Origin: Treponema brennaborense
Lineage (GTDB): Bacteria > Spirochaetota > Spirochaetia > Treponematales > Treponemataceae
Reading direction: 5' to 3'
Assembly: GCA_023666275.1 (NCBI GenBank)
Contig: JAMPCJ010000001.1
Coordinates: 310,001 to 374,000, forward strand
Length of the DNA: 64,000 nt
Positions 52,470-61,236 of this stretch are shown here, in pieces. A program made the position numbers and the translations under genes. Position 1 is the stretch's first letter; every line of letters starts with the position of its first letter. The notes beneath the pieces were generated by a model. That model did no database searches, had not been told where the DNA came from, and was given only the letters and a program-made list of their open reading frames with translations.

Positions 52470-52636
52470 CGCCGCGAAAAAGCGCAGAACCGAAAAATAC
52501 TGCTTGACTTTGAGCGCGCTCCAAAGAGTAAATTTCAATAAAATTGTTTATTGTATGCGCTCTGTGATAAATTTTGCATATATATCTGGCATCTTTATTG
52601 ATATACTGATATAAATTATTTTTAAGGAGTCCAATT

Positions 52637-53191
52637 ATGACAAAAACAAATGCAATCGCATCGTTTGAAACGAAGAAAAAAAGTCTGGTACTGCTCGGCG
52701 GAATTATCGCCGCAGTGGCGCTTCCGCAGCTTTTTCACTTTGTCGGGCGCATAAGCGGCGCCGGAACACTGCCGGGCGTAATATTTCTGCCCATGCATTA
52801 CGGCGTATTCCTTGCCGGATTGCTCGGCGGTCCGATAATCGGTCTGCTGGCAGGAATCGCAAGCCCCGCAGTCAGCATGATCGTTTCGGGAATGCCGGCG
52901 GCACACACGCTGCCCTTTATGACAATCGAACTTGCGGGATACGGGTTCGTCAGCGGCTTCCTTGCCGAAAAAGAAATGCCGGTATTTCTGAAAGTACTTG
53001 CGGCGCAAATTGCAGGCCGTATTCTGCGCGCGCTTGCCGTTCTCGCGGCAGTGTATCTTTTCCATGCCGATAATGTATCGCTTGCATCCCTGCGCTCGAT
53101 GCTGCTGCCGGCACTCCCCGGCATTCTGATCCAGTGGGCGGTCATTCCGCTTATCATGTACAGAATCGAACACGGCTTGCGCCGAAGCTGA
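52637..53191 (+). CDS. ECF transporter S component
   Basis: The 184-residue membrane protein has five to six hydrophobic segments (ALPQLFHFVG, PGVIFLPMHYGVFLAGLLGG, IGLLAGIASPAVSMIVSGMP, FMTIELAGYGFVSGFLAEKE, LPGILIQWAVIPLIM). This is the layout of substrate-binding S components of energy-coupling-factor transporters for vitamins or related compounds. No EcfA/EcfT genes are adjacent, so it would share a common energising module. The substrate cannot be told. AAGGAG precedes the ATG. No riboswitch was recognised in the 167-base upstream gap. Confidence 0.75.
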   Translation: MTKTNAIASFETKKKSLVLLGGIIAAVALPQLFHFVGRISGAGTLPGVIFLPMHYGVFLAGLLGGPIIGLLAGIASPAVSMIVSGMPAAHTLPFMTIELAGYGFVSGFLAEKEMPVFLKVLAAQIAGRILRALAVLAAVYLFHADNVSLASLRSMLLPALPGILIQWAVIPLIMYRIEHGLRRS

Positions 53192-53227
53192 TTTGCCGCG
53201 CGGGTTTTTATAAACATTCCTTGATTT

Positions 53228-53267
53228 TTTTGACAGTTTGGAAGTTGCGACTTTCAAACTGTCAAAA
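53228..53267. repeat. 18-bp hairpin downstream of the ECF S-component gene
   Basis: TTTTGACAGTTTGGAAGT (53228-53245), loop TGCG, then ACTTTCAAACTGTCAAAA (53250-53267), with one G-T pair. It may also end transcription of the S-component gene. Confidence 0.7.
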
Positions 53268-53305
53268 TGATGCGCTGTTTCACTGTCAATTTTTAACGTT
53301 CCTTT

Positions 53306-53349
53306 TTTTCAATAACGAAAAAAAATTTCGATTTTTGAGTTATTGAAAA
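53306..53349. repeat. AT-rich hairpin, second in the cluster
   Basis: TTTTCAATAAC (53306-53316) is the exact reverse complement of GTTATTGAAAA (53339-53349), with A-run/T-run pairing inside. Confidence 0.6.
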
Positions 53350-53350
53350 C

Positions 53351-53371
53351 GCAGTTTCCGACGGAAACTGC
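53351..53371. repeat. Hairpin GCAGTTTCCG/CGGAAACTGC
   Basis: A 10-bp perfect stem around a single A (or 9 bp with loop GAC). Related to the cas1-cas2 hairpin at 40470-40490. Confidence 0.7.
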
Positions 53372-53383
53372 AATAAATGAGCA

Positions 53384-53400
53384 AGTTTCTTGCAGAAACT
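53384..53400. repeat. Hairpin AGTTTCT/AGAAACT
   Basis: A 7-bp perfect stem with loop TGC, fourth in the cluster. Confidence 0.55.
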
Positions 53401-53404
53401 CGAG

Positions 53405-53441
53405 TTAAAAGCTGCGGCGATATTTCAGATGCAGCTTTTAA
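53405..53441. repeat. Hairpin TTAAAAGCTGC/GCAGCTTTTAA
   Basis: An 11-bp perfect stem with a 15-base loop, fifth in the cluster. Confidence 0.6.
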
Positions 53442-53605
53442 ACGTTCCTTTTCGTTTGTGCAGACATTTTTTGCAGTTCCGCCGATATTTTTCCGCATCA
53501 ATTTGAAAAAATCCGGCAAAACTTCGCAGCAGCGCTTCACTCTGCTCGAATCTTCGGCACAAACAGCCGTACATATTTTGCGGCTGCACAGTATATTAAA
53601 TTTGG

Positions 53606-53634
53606 TTTACAATTTCCGCATCATAGGATATTCT
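53606..53634 (+). promoter_or_regulatory. Promoter of the nfu-like gene
   Basis: TTTACA (53606-53611), a 17-base spacer and TATTCT (53629-53634), about 70 bases before the ATG. Confidence 0.5.
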
Positions 53635-53706
53635 TGCAATGTGATTTTCGCGACAAACCGCAGTTTTGCGGAAATTCCGCACTATAAATTTTTACAGGAG
53701 CAAGAC

Positions 53707-53937
53707 ATGACACTCGAAGAAAAGGTAAAAGAAGCACTTGAAAAAATGCGCCCGCAGCTGCAGGCCGACGGCGGCGATCTTGAATTTGTTTCGCTTGAAG
53801 ACGGCGGAAAAGTTTTTGTAAAACTCACGGGCGCATGCGGCAATTGTCCCATGGCGACCATGACGCTCAAGCAGGGCGTTGAACGTTTCTTGAAAGAAAC
53901 TATCCCCGAAATTACCGAAGTCGTGCAGGCGTTCTGA
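53707..53937 (+). CDS. NifU C-terminal-domain (Nfu-type) Fe-S scaffold
   Basis: The 76-residue protein is a single NifU-like C-terminal domain: VKEALEKMRPQLQADGGDLE, then VFVKLTGACGNCPMATMTLK with the C-x2-C pair that holds a shared 4Fe-4S cluster. It delivers Fe-S clusters to target proteins. ACAGGAGC precedes ATG 53707. The frame is open further upstream through the hairpin cluster, but that part is not protein-like. It is separated by 83 bases from the next gene. Confidence 0.92.
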   Translation: MTLEEKVKEALEKMRPQLQADGGDLEFVSLEDGGKVFVKLTGACGNCPMATMTLKQGVERFLKETIPEITEVVQAF

Positions 53938-54020
53938 AGCAGGACGCCTATTCTGCGGCAGACAAGGCAGCGGCGGCAAGCCGCGCCCTGCACGGCAGAT
54001 CGGCACACGGATTTCATATA

Positions 54021-54953
54021 ATGAAACATTATACGCATTTAATTGCGGCTGTATTGTCGGTGCTGTCCGCGGCGGGCGCAAACGCCGATATGCCGCAAAT
54101 ACAAGCGCCTGTTTTGTCGGCGCCGACAGTTTCCATGCCGAAAGTGGATCCGCCGCAGCTGTCCGCCGGCACGGGCGGCAAAAGCAAAAGCGGCGCAGTG
54201 CTCCGCGCGGGCACGGGAACCGCCGCCAAGGCAGTTTCCGGAAAACTTACCGCGCAGGCGCTTCTCGGCATCGCAGGCGGCGGACAATCCGATTTGCTGG
54301 CGGCAATACTGTCCGGCAGCGCGGCAGAATACGGAACAGCAGGATTATCCGAAACAGACGGCACACTTCAGATGCTTTCGAACACGGGGCTGCTTTCCGC
54401 AAAAAACACAAACGCATCCGCTGCCGATACGGTGCTGCTGCTGCGCATCCTTGAAAAACTGGATTCCCTTGACGGCGGCGGCAGTGTTCGCCGCGGAACG
54501 CCTGCATCTTCCGCAGAGAGCGATGCGGCAGACATCGGCGGCACAAGCGGAAAAAACGCCGCGCGCGGCAATACGGCTGCACAATCGCAGAGGGACGCCG
54601 TTATCCGCTTTCGGGTTGACGGCTGTGATATTCTGCCGAGCTGCAAAACAATATATTGTTCGCCGGCGGATAAATCGGGCGCGTTTCTGCTCACCGGCGA
54701 TCGGGAATACCGCGCGGACGGGAAGCGCTGTGCGGAAACATTTTATTTTTTGTTCCGCGGCGGCACGGTGTCTGCGGCAGTAATGCAGGGGCATGAAAAT
54801 CCCGATTCTTTTTTATACAGGATTGCCCGCCGTTCGCCGCTGCCGTCGGAAACAATCGGCACTATCGTATCGGTGCTGTATTCCGCAGACAAAAACGGCA
54901 CGGAACAAACGCCGCTGCGGCTGGAACTGCTTGTAAATCCGCCCCGCGAGTAA
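54021..54953 (+). CDS. Exported hypothetical protein (310 aa), low-complexity N-terminal half
   Basis: Not recognised. The signal peptide MKHYTHLIAAVLSVLSAAGA is followed by an Ala/Gly/Ser/Pro-rich region with AP/VS repeats (about residues 25-80 and 155-200). A more ordered C-terminal domain (about 205-305) has two Cys (VDGCDILPSCKTI) and the FYFLFRGGTVSAAV segment. There is no Shine-Dalgarno; TATAAT overlaps the ATG itself. The convergent GC-rich reading frames on the other strand are shadows. Probably a periplasmic or surface protein of unknown role. Confidence 0.55.
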   Translation: MKHYTHLIAAVLSVLSAAGANADMPQIQAPVLSAPTVSMPKVDPPQLSAGTGGKSKSGAVLRAGTGTAAKAVSGKLTAQALLGIAGGGQSDLLAAILSGSAAEYGTAGLSETDGTLQMLSNTGLLSAKNTNASAADTVLLLRILEKLDSLDGGGSVRRGTPASSAESDAADIGGTSGKNAARGNTAAQSQRDAVIRFRVDGCDILPSCKTIYCSPADKSGAFLLTGDREYRADGKRCAETFYFLFRGGTVSAAVMQGHENPDSFLYRIARRSPLPSETIGTIVSVLYSADKNGTEQTPLRLELLVNPPRE

Positions 54954-55076
54954 ACACGCCGCGGCAGTCGGGAAAAAGCCTGCAAAATTGCCGATAAGCA
55001 CCGCTAGTTTTATTTATTCCCGCATTTGCCAAATTATTCCGCCGAAATTCTGTTTCAATTTTTGCGAAACAACACA

Positions 55077-55082
55077 TACTAT
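55077..55082 (+). promoter_or_regulatory. -10 of the propeller-cyclase gene, predicted leaderless
   Basis: TACTAT at 55077-55082, with TTTCAA 18 bases upstream as a weak -35. The GTG start at 55088 is 5 bases later and there is no Shine-Dalgarno. Confidence 0.4.
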
Positions 55083-55087
55083 TATGT

Positions 55088-58000
55088 GTGAAACATCGTT
55101 TTTTTTATTTTTTTATTCCCGCATGCATGTACCTGCTGAACAATGTATCGGCGCAGAATTTTCCGCAAGATTATGTCAGCAGAAAATGGAAAGCTGCCGA
55201 CGGGCTGCCGGGCAACAGCATCACGGATATAATACAAAACAGGCAGGGATATATTTATATCGGCACATACAATAATTTCGTGAAATTCGACGGCATTCGT
55301 TTTGCCGAAGTGTCCGCAGACAACGATGCGGACGGCAGGCGGTTTTCCGCGCGCTGTATTTTCGAAGATTCCCGCGGAATTATATGGATAGGCACCAACG
55401 ACGAAGGGCTTGCAAAACTGCAAAACAACACGGCGGCTGTTTACACAACGGAAAACGGACTGCCGAATAATTCCGTTCGGGACATTATCGAGGATGCACG
55501 CGGAAACATTTGGATCGGCACGGCATCGGGAGCCGCGTATTTGACGCCGGACGGAACATTTGCATATCCGAGCGGGCTTGCCGAATACGGAGAAGAAAAA
55601 GCGTCCGTTTCGTTTTTGTACTGCGATTCCGGCGGCATCGTCTGGCTGGGAACAACAAATCACGGCGGCTTGTACCGCTTTGCCGCGGATGCATTCGAAA
55701 AATTCGGCGGACTCGAACAATACGCGGATTTTGAAATTACCGCCATGAATCAGGATGCGTCGGGCGCATTTTGGTTCGGCGTTTCGGGCTGCGGAGCGCT
55801 CAAGTACGACAACGGCAGCCTCAGGCTTTTCAATCAGCCGCCGCCGCTTCGGGATTCGGCGGTCAACGATATCGTTCGGGACAAAACGGATTCGCTGTGG
55901 TTCGGCACAACCAAAGGCGTTGCCCTGCTGAAAAACGGCAAATTTTCGTCGTATACGGAACAGCAGGGGCTTGCGAACAACAATGTCAAGCGCATTCTCG
56001 AAGATTCCGAAGGAAATATCTGGCTGGCGACAGACAGAGGCGGAATCGAACGGCTGAATCCGGGGAAATTCCGCACAATGCATACCGCCGGCGCGGTAAA
56101 CTGCATAACCGAAGATACCGAAAAACGCGTTTGGATCGGCACAGACAGCGGACTTGTTTGCAGAGAAAAATCCGCGGCTGCTGAAAACATATTGACGCAG
56201 GAATGCAGCGGCAGGCGCGTGCGGGATGTGTTTGCCGCCGCGGACGGAACTATTCTCGTGAGCATGTACGGCGCGCCGGGGCTTCTGCTGTTCGACGGCG
56301 CACGGGTGCGCAGCTGGTCGGCAAAAGACGGACTTGCCGGCGACAACATCAGAACTGCGCTGAAATCTTCCTGCGGTACCATATACGCGGGAAGCATTAC
56401 CGGCTTGAGCATTATAAAAAACAACGCCGTCGCAAAAAACATCACGCATGCAAACGGATTCGACAACGATTTTATTACGTGTATATGCGAAACAAACGGC
56501 GACATTTGGATCGGCACAGACGGCGCGGGCGTATACGTTCTGCGGAACGATGAAATTGTTTCTCATTTTACTACGCAGAACGGCCTTGCGGGAAATGTTA
56601 TTTTTCATATTGCGCAGGATTATTTCGGCACAATCTGGATCTGCACCGGAACCGGCATCAGCCGATACGACAATGCATCTTTTTTTACGTACAGCGCGTC
56701 ATGCGGAATCGGGACGAATTCCGTTTTTCAAATAATCGCGGACAAAACAAATACGATATGGATGACAAGCAGCAGCGGCATTGCATCGGTGCCGCTTGAC
56801 GAAATGAACGCGGTAAAAAACGGCAGGAAGAAAAAAGTGCAGGCAAAATTTTTCCGCAAAGACGACGGCTTGCAGTCCGGCGGCATCACGGCGACGTCAT
56901 CGGGATTATGCGATTCTTTCGGCAAACTGTGGTTTCCGCTGATAGACGGATACGCCGTATACGATCCGCTCAAAGCAAACAGGAACACTGCCGCGCCGCT
57001 GGTGTATATAGAATCGATGCAGTTTAACGGCGGCAGTACATCGGATTTTTCGCGGCCGGTAATTATTCCCGCCGGAACAAAACGAATAACAATCAGTTAC
57101 AGCGGTTTGTATTTTGCTTTTCCGGAAGCGGTAAAATTCAGATACATGCTTGACGGATTTGACAGCGGTTACTCGGAACCGACAACGGAACATTCCGTGT
57201 CGTTCACGAATCTTCCGCCGGCTGCATACACATTCAAAATCAAAGCCGCAAACGAAAACGATGTTTGGACGGATGTGCCGGCGGAAGCGGTATGCATTCA
57301 GCAGCCGTTTTTTTATCAGCGCGCTGTTTTTTGGATAGTATGCGCAGGAACGTGCATTATGCTGATAGTCTGTTTTATCCGTCTGCGTTATATGCAGATG
57401 CTCAGCACGCAGAAAAAATTATCGCGAATGGTACAGGCAAAAACAGAAGCGCTTGAAAACGAACGCGATAATTCAAACAAACTGCTGTGCAACATTCTTC
57501 CGCAGGCAATTGCGGAACGTTTAAAACATTCCGAACAAATGACTATTGCAGACCGCTTCGAAGAAGTTTCCGTGCTGTTTGCCGACATAGTCGGATTCAC
57601 GGAAATAGCGGCGAAATTATCGGCTGAACAAATCGTCAGCGCGCTGAATAATTTATTCAGCCGCTTCGATATACGCGCGAAAAAAAGCGGCGTCGAAAAA
57701 ATAAAAACCATCGGCGATTCTTATATGGCAGTGTGCGGCCTGCCGGAAGCGAATAAAAATCACGCAGAAGTTATGATACAATTCGCCGCCGGCTTGTACG
57801 AAGATCTTGCCGATTACAACAAATCTGCGGAGATACCGTTTAATTTGCGCATCGGCATCAATTCCGGCAGCGTAATTGCGGGCGTCATAGGAAAAACAAA
57901 ATTCGTTTACGACTTATGGGGCGACACGGTGAATGTGGCAAGCAGAATGCAGTCACTGTGCACTCCGGGTTATATTCTTGTAACGGAAGAAGTAAAAGAA

Positions 58001-58099
58001 CGCGCACAGCAGCATATCTGCTTTACGGATGCCGTCCTGTGCAATGTCAAAGGGAAAGGCATTATGAAAACATATAACGTACAGATAGGCATTCAATAA
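55088..58099 (+). CDS. Two-component-propeller sensor fused to adenylate cyclase
   Basis: The 1003-residue protein starts with a signal peptide (FFYFFIPACMYLLNNVSA). Residues 25 to about 640 form a periplasmic beta-propeller with many Reg_prop repeats of the type GNIWIGT / GIIWIGTNDEG. A Y_Y_Y-type domain (about 640-740; FRYMLDGFDSGYSEP) and a transmembrane segment (about 745-765) follow. The C-terminal class III cyclase domain contains VLFADIVGFTEIAAKL, KIKTIGDSYMAVCGL and KFVYDLWGDTVNVASRM. The Lys and Asp at the base-recognition positions favour ATP. The propeller, usually tied to histidine kinases, here drives cAMP synthesis. The start is GTG 55088. Confidence 0.88.
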   Translation: MKHRFFYFFIPACMYLLNNVSAQNFPQDYVSRKWKAADGLPGNSITDIIQNRQGYIYIGTYNNFVKFDGIRFAEVSADNDADGRRFSARCIFEDSRGIIWIGTNDEGLAKLQNNTAAVYTTENGLPNNSVRDIIEDARGNIWIGTASGAAYLTPDGTFAYPSGLAEYGEEKASVSFLYCDSGGIVWLGTTNHGGLYRFAADAFEKFGGLEQYADFEITAMNQDASGAFWFGVSGCGALKYDNGSLRLFNQPPPLRDSAVNDIVRDKTDSLWFGTTKGVALLKNGKFSSYTEQQGLANNNVKRILEDSEGNIWLATDRGGIERLNPGKFRTMHTAGAVNCITEDTEKRVWIGTDSGLVCREKSAAAENILTQECSGRRVRDVFAAADGTILVSMYGAPGLLLFDGARVRSWSAKDGLAGDNIRTALKSSCGTIYAGSITGLSIIKNNAVAKNITHANGFDNDFITCICETNGDIWIGTDGAGVYVLRNDEIVSHFTTQNGLAGNVIFHIAQDYFGTIWICTGTGISRYDNASFFTYSASCGIGTNSVFQIIADKTNTIWMTSSSGIASVPLDEMNAVKNGRKKKVQAKFFRKDDGLQSGGITATSSGLCDSFGKLWFPLIDGYAVYDPLKANRNTAAPLVYIESMQFNGGSTSDFSRPVIIPAGTKRITISYSGLYFAFPEAVKFRYMLDGFDSGYSEPTTEHSVSFTNLPPAAYTFKIKAANENDVWTDVPAEAVCIQQPFFYQRAVFWIVCAGTCIMLIVCFIRLRYMQMLSTQKKLSRMVQAKTEALENERDNSNKLLCNILPQAIAERLKHSEQMTIADRFEEVSVLFADIVGFTEIAAKLSAEQIVSALNNLFSRFDIRAKKSGVEKIKTIGDSYMAVCGLPEANKNHAEVMIQFAAGLYEDLADYNKSAEIPFNLRIGINSGSVIAGVIGKTKFVYDLWGDTVNVASRMQSLCTPGYILVTEEVKERAQQHICFTDAVLCNVKGKGIMKTYNVQIGIQ

Positions 58100-58148
58100 T
58101 AAAAAAATTATTCATTCCGAAATTCAGGCAGCAGCAAATACATGCGCA

Positions 58149-58523
58149 TTACTCCAATTTTTTTTGTATTTCAATTAACTGATCGTCGTAATGCTCGATT
58201 TTCCATTGAAGCCTGCTGCGGCATTCTTCCATATCCGCAAGACGCAGTTCGAGATCCGCGAGCTGTTTTTGCAGCAGCATTTTCCGCGCGCTGTGTGTTT
58301 TTTCGCCTTGCTGAAACAACAATATGTATTCGGCAAGCGCTTTAATGGGAATTCCCGCGCGCCGCATGCAGATAACAAAACGAACCCAATTGCAGTCATT
58401 TTCCGTGTAATCACGCAGCCCGCTTTTATTGCGATGCACCGGCGGCACAAGACCTGTTTTTTCATAATATCGTAATGTATCGGCAGAAATGCAAAACCGT
58501 TCCGCGACTTCCGCAATTGTCAT
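58149..58523 (-). CDS. MerR-family transcriptional regulator
   Basis: The 124-residue regulator has an N-terminal MerR helix-turn-helix (MTIAEVAERFCISADTLRYY, EKTGLVPPVHRNKSGLRDYT) and a C-terminal coiled coil (about 85-124) for dimerisation. No metal-binding cysteines are placed as in MerR/ZntR, so it resembles the AdhR/YhdM-type group that senses aldehyde or redox stress. The start at 58523 is preferred because GGAG lies 6 bases upstream. A longer frame from 58559 begins directly on the promoter -10. It is controlled by a MerR-type promoter immediately upstream. Confidence 0.85.
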   Translation of the reverse strand: MTIAEVAERFCISADTLRYYEKTGLVPPVHRNKSGLRDYTENDCNWVRFVICMRRAGIPIKALAEYILLFQQGEKTHSARKMLLQKQLADLELRLADMEECRSRLQWKIEHYDDQLIEIQKKLE

Positions 58524-58559
58524 ATAATCTCCGTTGCTGTTTTCGATGCGATTTGCCAT

Positions 58560-58590
58560 ATCATATAATTTGGAGTTGACTCCAAGTCAA
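58560..58590 (-). promoter_or_regulatory. MerR-type promoter with dyad operator
   Basis: On the minus strand TTGACT (58590-58585), a long 19-base spacer and TATGAT (58565-58560). The dyad TTGGAGT-TG-ACTCCAA (58570-58585) lies in the spacer. A lengthened spacer with the operator inside is characteristic of MerR-activated promoters and supports autoregulation. Confidence 0.75.
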
Positions 58591-58605
58591 GAATTCGCAG
58601 AAATA

Positions 58606-61236
58606 TCAATAGCGAATGCTGCCGAAATCAAATGAAACAAACGGACGCACCTGCTTCGGATGAGATTCCGCAGCATTAAACGGAACGGATTTCCGTGCCG
58701 AAGCGGATGTTGTTCCCGCGCCGATTCGCAGAACAACGCTGAAATTTTCCGTGATGCGGATGCCGGCATCGGCGGACGCACGCCAATGCAATGCAGCGAG
58801 CGACATATCCGCGAACGACTGCCACACGTTGCCGACAGCGCCGGAAACAGAAAAAAATGCCTGCCCGCCGAGAATCGTGATTTGATCCCAGGGCGCAAAC
58901 TGCAACGCGCCGCCGATGACAATTTTATGAAGACCGAACTGCGCCGTTCCCGCAATCTGCGGAAAAAAACGGCGATCCCCGTCGGAAAAACCGTACACCG
59001 GCAGCAGATGCGGCAGTTTTTGCAGCTGCTCCGAAAAGCAAAAGCCGGAAAATCCGCTGACAACAAATGAAATTTTTCTTCCGAAAGAAAATGCGGAACA
59101 AACATCCAGCGCGGCAGTTTCAAAAATGCGGACAGTGTTTGTGTCGGAAACAGGCAGCACTCCCAAACCGCGCGCGGAAACATACACGCCTTTTGTGGGA
59201 AACGACTGGTGATTTAAAAGATTAAACGTGTATGACGCGGAAAAATCTCCCGCGAATGTTTTTTTCCCCGCAATTTCCGATTCGGTTGTGTCAAAGTGAT
59301 GTATGCCTGCGCCGCTGAGCAGATAATGATATTCGGAAAACGGAAAACCGAATTCGACTTCGGCGCTTTTTTTTCCGGAAATAAAAAATCCCGCCGGCAT
59401 GGAATTCCATCCGGATATAATCCAGCGTTTCCGTTTTTCATATTCCGCGGAAAAGCGCAGAAAAAAGCGCGCGCCGAGCGGCTGCATATACATCATGCGG
59501 AATGCCGCGGTGTTAAGACAAGAAGCGGAAACCGAAAGCACCGAACCTTCTCCGGAAAAACCGCGGTACTGCGCATCTGCCGACAGCGCAAGCGAAGAAG
59601 AAGAATCGGAAGAATATGTGCCTTCGTAATTGCCGCCCAAAAGCACAAGTCCGGTTTTTGTTTTCACCGGCGTCAGGTATACTTCGAGCGCGGCATTATC
59701 CGTTTCGTTTGTATTCAGACGAATTACAATTCTCGCGTACCTGCCTGTCGCATACAGCGAATCGAAAAAAGCATGAAGCATCTCTTCTTTCAGCGGCTGA
59801 TTTTTGATACGCGAAAACATTTTTCGGATATAGTTTGCGTCCTTGCCGACTGTTCCGGAAACCGTCATGCGCTTTAAAATAATCGGCGGCAAATCTTCAT
59901 AGGAAACATTTCGAAAATCGCGCGCGGTTTTCGGTTTCGGATATTCCGCGAAGCTGTACGCCGACATGCGTTTTTCTATCGAACGCGCAGCGGCGCTTTG
60001 CGGCACGGACGCGGAGGAACTCGGCAAAGCGGACGAATGCGGCGGCAAAACATCGGCTTGTTTTTCCGAAAAAATTTTTTCACGCAGTGCGGCAAGCGAA
60101 TCGCGGTATCTTTCCAAATCGGTTTTCGCACGGCGGTATATTTTTTCCGCTTTCGAATAATCAATCAGCGAAAACGACTCCGTTTCCGGAAACAGCACAA
60201 TATCCGCCATTGCGTATTCTTTCTTTTTGCGCACAGCTTGTTCCATAATCGACATTTGCCCAAGCGCTACAAGCGGATTCTGTTCGAATTTCGTTTTATC
60301 CTGACTCAGCGGCGCCTGCAATTCCACGGCAATAATGCACTCGTATCCCATATCGTGCGCCACATCGATAGGCAGATTATTCCGCGCGAGACCGTCGATA
60401 TATACATTCCCGTCGATATCAAACGGTTCGAAAAATGCCGGAATGCTGATGCTTGCGCGGACAGCTTCCGCCAAATCGCCGCAATCGAAAACATGCACTT
60501 CGCCCGTATATAAATCAACCGCAACCGCACGGAACGGAATCGGCAGCGTATCAAAATCAGTGTAGGACGGAATCCGCAGCGTAAGTTTCTTAAAAAGTTC
60601 ATACGCTTTTTGTCCGGTAAGAATACCCGTGCCCATTTCCAAAGCCATATTCGCGCCGAACCTGACAGCAAACGGAGCCGAATAGCTGCTGTGATTCTCC
60701 AGCGTTTTTTCAAAAGCCGGATGCGAACCGTCCTGAAATATTTTGCTCCAGTCAAGCGTCGTCAGTTTGTGCCGAATTTCCTGCGGAGTATATCCTGCGC
60801 AATACAAAGAGCCTATTATCGCACCGGAACTGTTTCCGATTACTATATCGACAGGAATGTCGAGTTCTTCAAGAAGTTCCAAAACAGGAATATGGGCGAA
60901 TCCCTTGGCGCCGCCGCCCGCAAGAACGAGCGCCACGGATTTTCTGTCCGCAGCAATTTTTTCAGATCCCGCAGATTGGGAATTCGGCGGCAATTGATTT
61001 TTGATGTTATGCGGCAAATCGGCAGCAGCCGCACCGTATGCTTCGGAATACGACGGCGCCGCAAAAAGAAAAAGGAATGCTGCCGTAACAAAACCATACA
61101 GTTTCATTGAAGCGGCAAGCTGACGGCGGCATTCATTATCATGCGGCACCGTGGCAAAACGCGTTTTCCGCCGGCGGCTGAAAAATCGGGACACGCATTG
61201 TCTGTATAAATCAATCCGAAAGCACTTTATTATCAT
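58606..61236 (-). CDS. Patatin-like phospholipase with POTRA and outer-membrane barrel
   Basis: The 876-residue protein has a patatin domain (about residues 100-310) with ALVLAGGGAKGFAHIPVLEL (oxyanion loop), GNSSG (nucleophile Ser) and DGLARNN (catalytic Asp). A POTRA-like segment (about 450-540) and a C-terminal surface-antigen/D15 beta-barrel ending SFDFGSIRY follow. This is the PlpD-like type Vd layout: a lipase exported or displayed through its own barrel. AGGAG favours the start at 61236, which places about 42 Arg-rich residues before the hydrophobic signal core. Starting at 61107 (MKLYGFVTAA) gives an ordinary signal peptide but has no ribosome-binding site. Confidence 0.82.
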   Translation of the reverse strand: MIIKCFRIDLYRQCVSRFFSRRRKTRFATVPHDNECRRQLAASMKLYGFVTAAFLFLFAAPSYSEAYGAAAADLPHNIKNQLPPNSQSAGSEKIAADRKSVALVLAGGGAKGFAHIPVLELLEELDIPVDIVIGNSSGAIIGSLYCAGYTPQEIRHKLTTLDWSKIFQDGSHPAFEKTLENHSSYSAPFAVRFGANMALEMGTGILTGQKAYELFKKLTLRIPSYTDFDTLPIPFRAVAVDLYTGEVHVFDCGDLAEAVRASISIPAFFEPFDIDGNVYIDGLARNNLPIDVAHDMGYECIIAVELQAPLSQDKTKFEQNPLVALGQMSIMEQAVRKKKEYAMADIVLFPETESFSLIDYSKAEKIYRRAKTDLERYRDSLAALREKIFSEKQADVLPPHSSALPSSSASVPQSAAARSIEKRMSAYSFAEYPKPKTARDFRNVSYEDLPPIILKRMTVSGTVGKDANYIRKMFSRIKNQPLKEEMLHAFFDSLYATGRYARIVIRLNTNETDNAALEVYLTPVKTKTGLVLLGGNYEGTYSSDSSSSLALSADAQYRGFSGEGSVLSVSASCLNTAAFRMMYMQPLGARFFLRFSAEYEKRKRWIISGWNSMPAGFFISGKKSAEVEFGFPFSEYHYLLSGAGIHHFDTTESEIAGKKTFAGDFSASYTFNLLNHQSFPTKGVYVSARGLGVLPVSDTNTVRIFETAALDVCSAFSFGRKISFVVSGFSGFCFSEQLQKLPHLLPVYGFSDGDRRFFPQIAGTAQFGLHKIVIGGALQFAPWDQITILGGQAFFSVSGAVGNVWQSFADMSLAALHWRASADAGIRITENFSVVLRIGAGTTSASARKSVPFNAAESHPKQVRPFVSFDFGSIRY

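Larger units (their letters stand above)
53192..53706. other. Intergenic region with a cluster of tandem hairpins
   Basis: 515 bases without a gene. Between 53228 and 53441 there are five successive stem-loops (separate entries). TTTTTAACGTTCCTTTT (53290-53306) recurs as TTTTAAACGTTCCTTTT (53436-53452). The last 150 bases hold the nfu promoter. Confidence 0.6.

Noticed and set aside
52470-52636. Possible riboswitch before the ECF S component
   Set aside because: No FMN, TPP, cobalamin or other riboswitch signature could be recognised in the 167 bases.
53377-53706. N-terminal extension of the Nfu protein
   Set aside because: The extension translates the hairpin cluster and promoter; ATG 53707 has a strong Shine-Dalgarno and the product equals the domain length.
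55082-56608. 508-residue minus-strand ORF opposite the propeller-cyclase gene
   Set aside because: Antisense shadow; the plus strand has clear Reg_prop and cyclase motifs.
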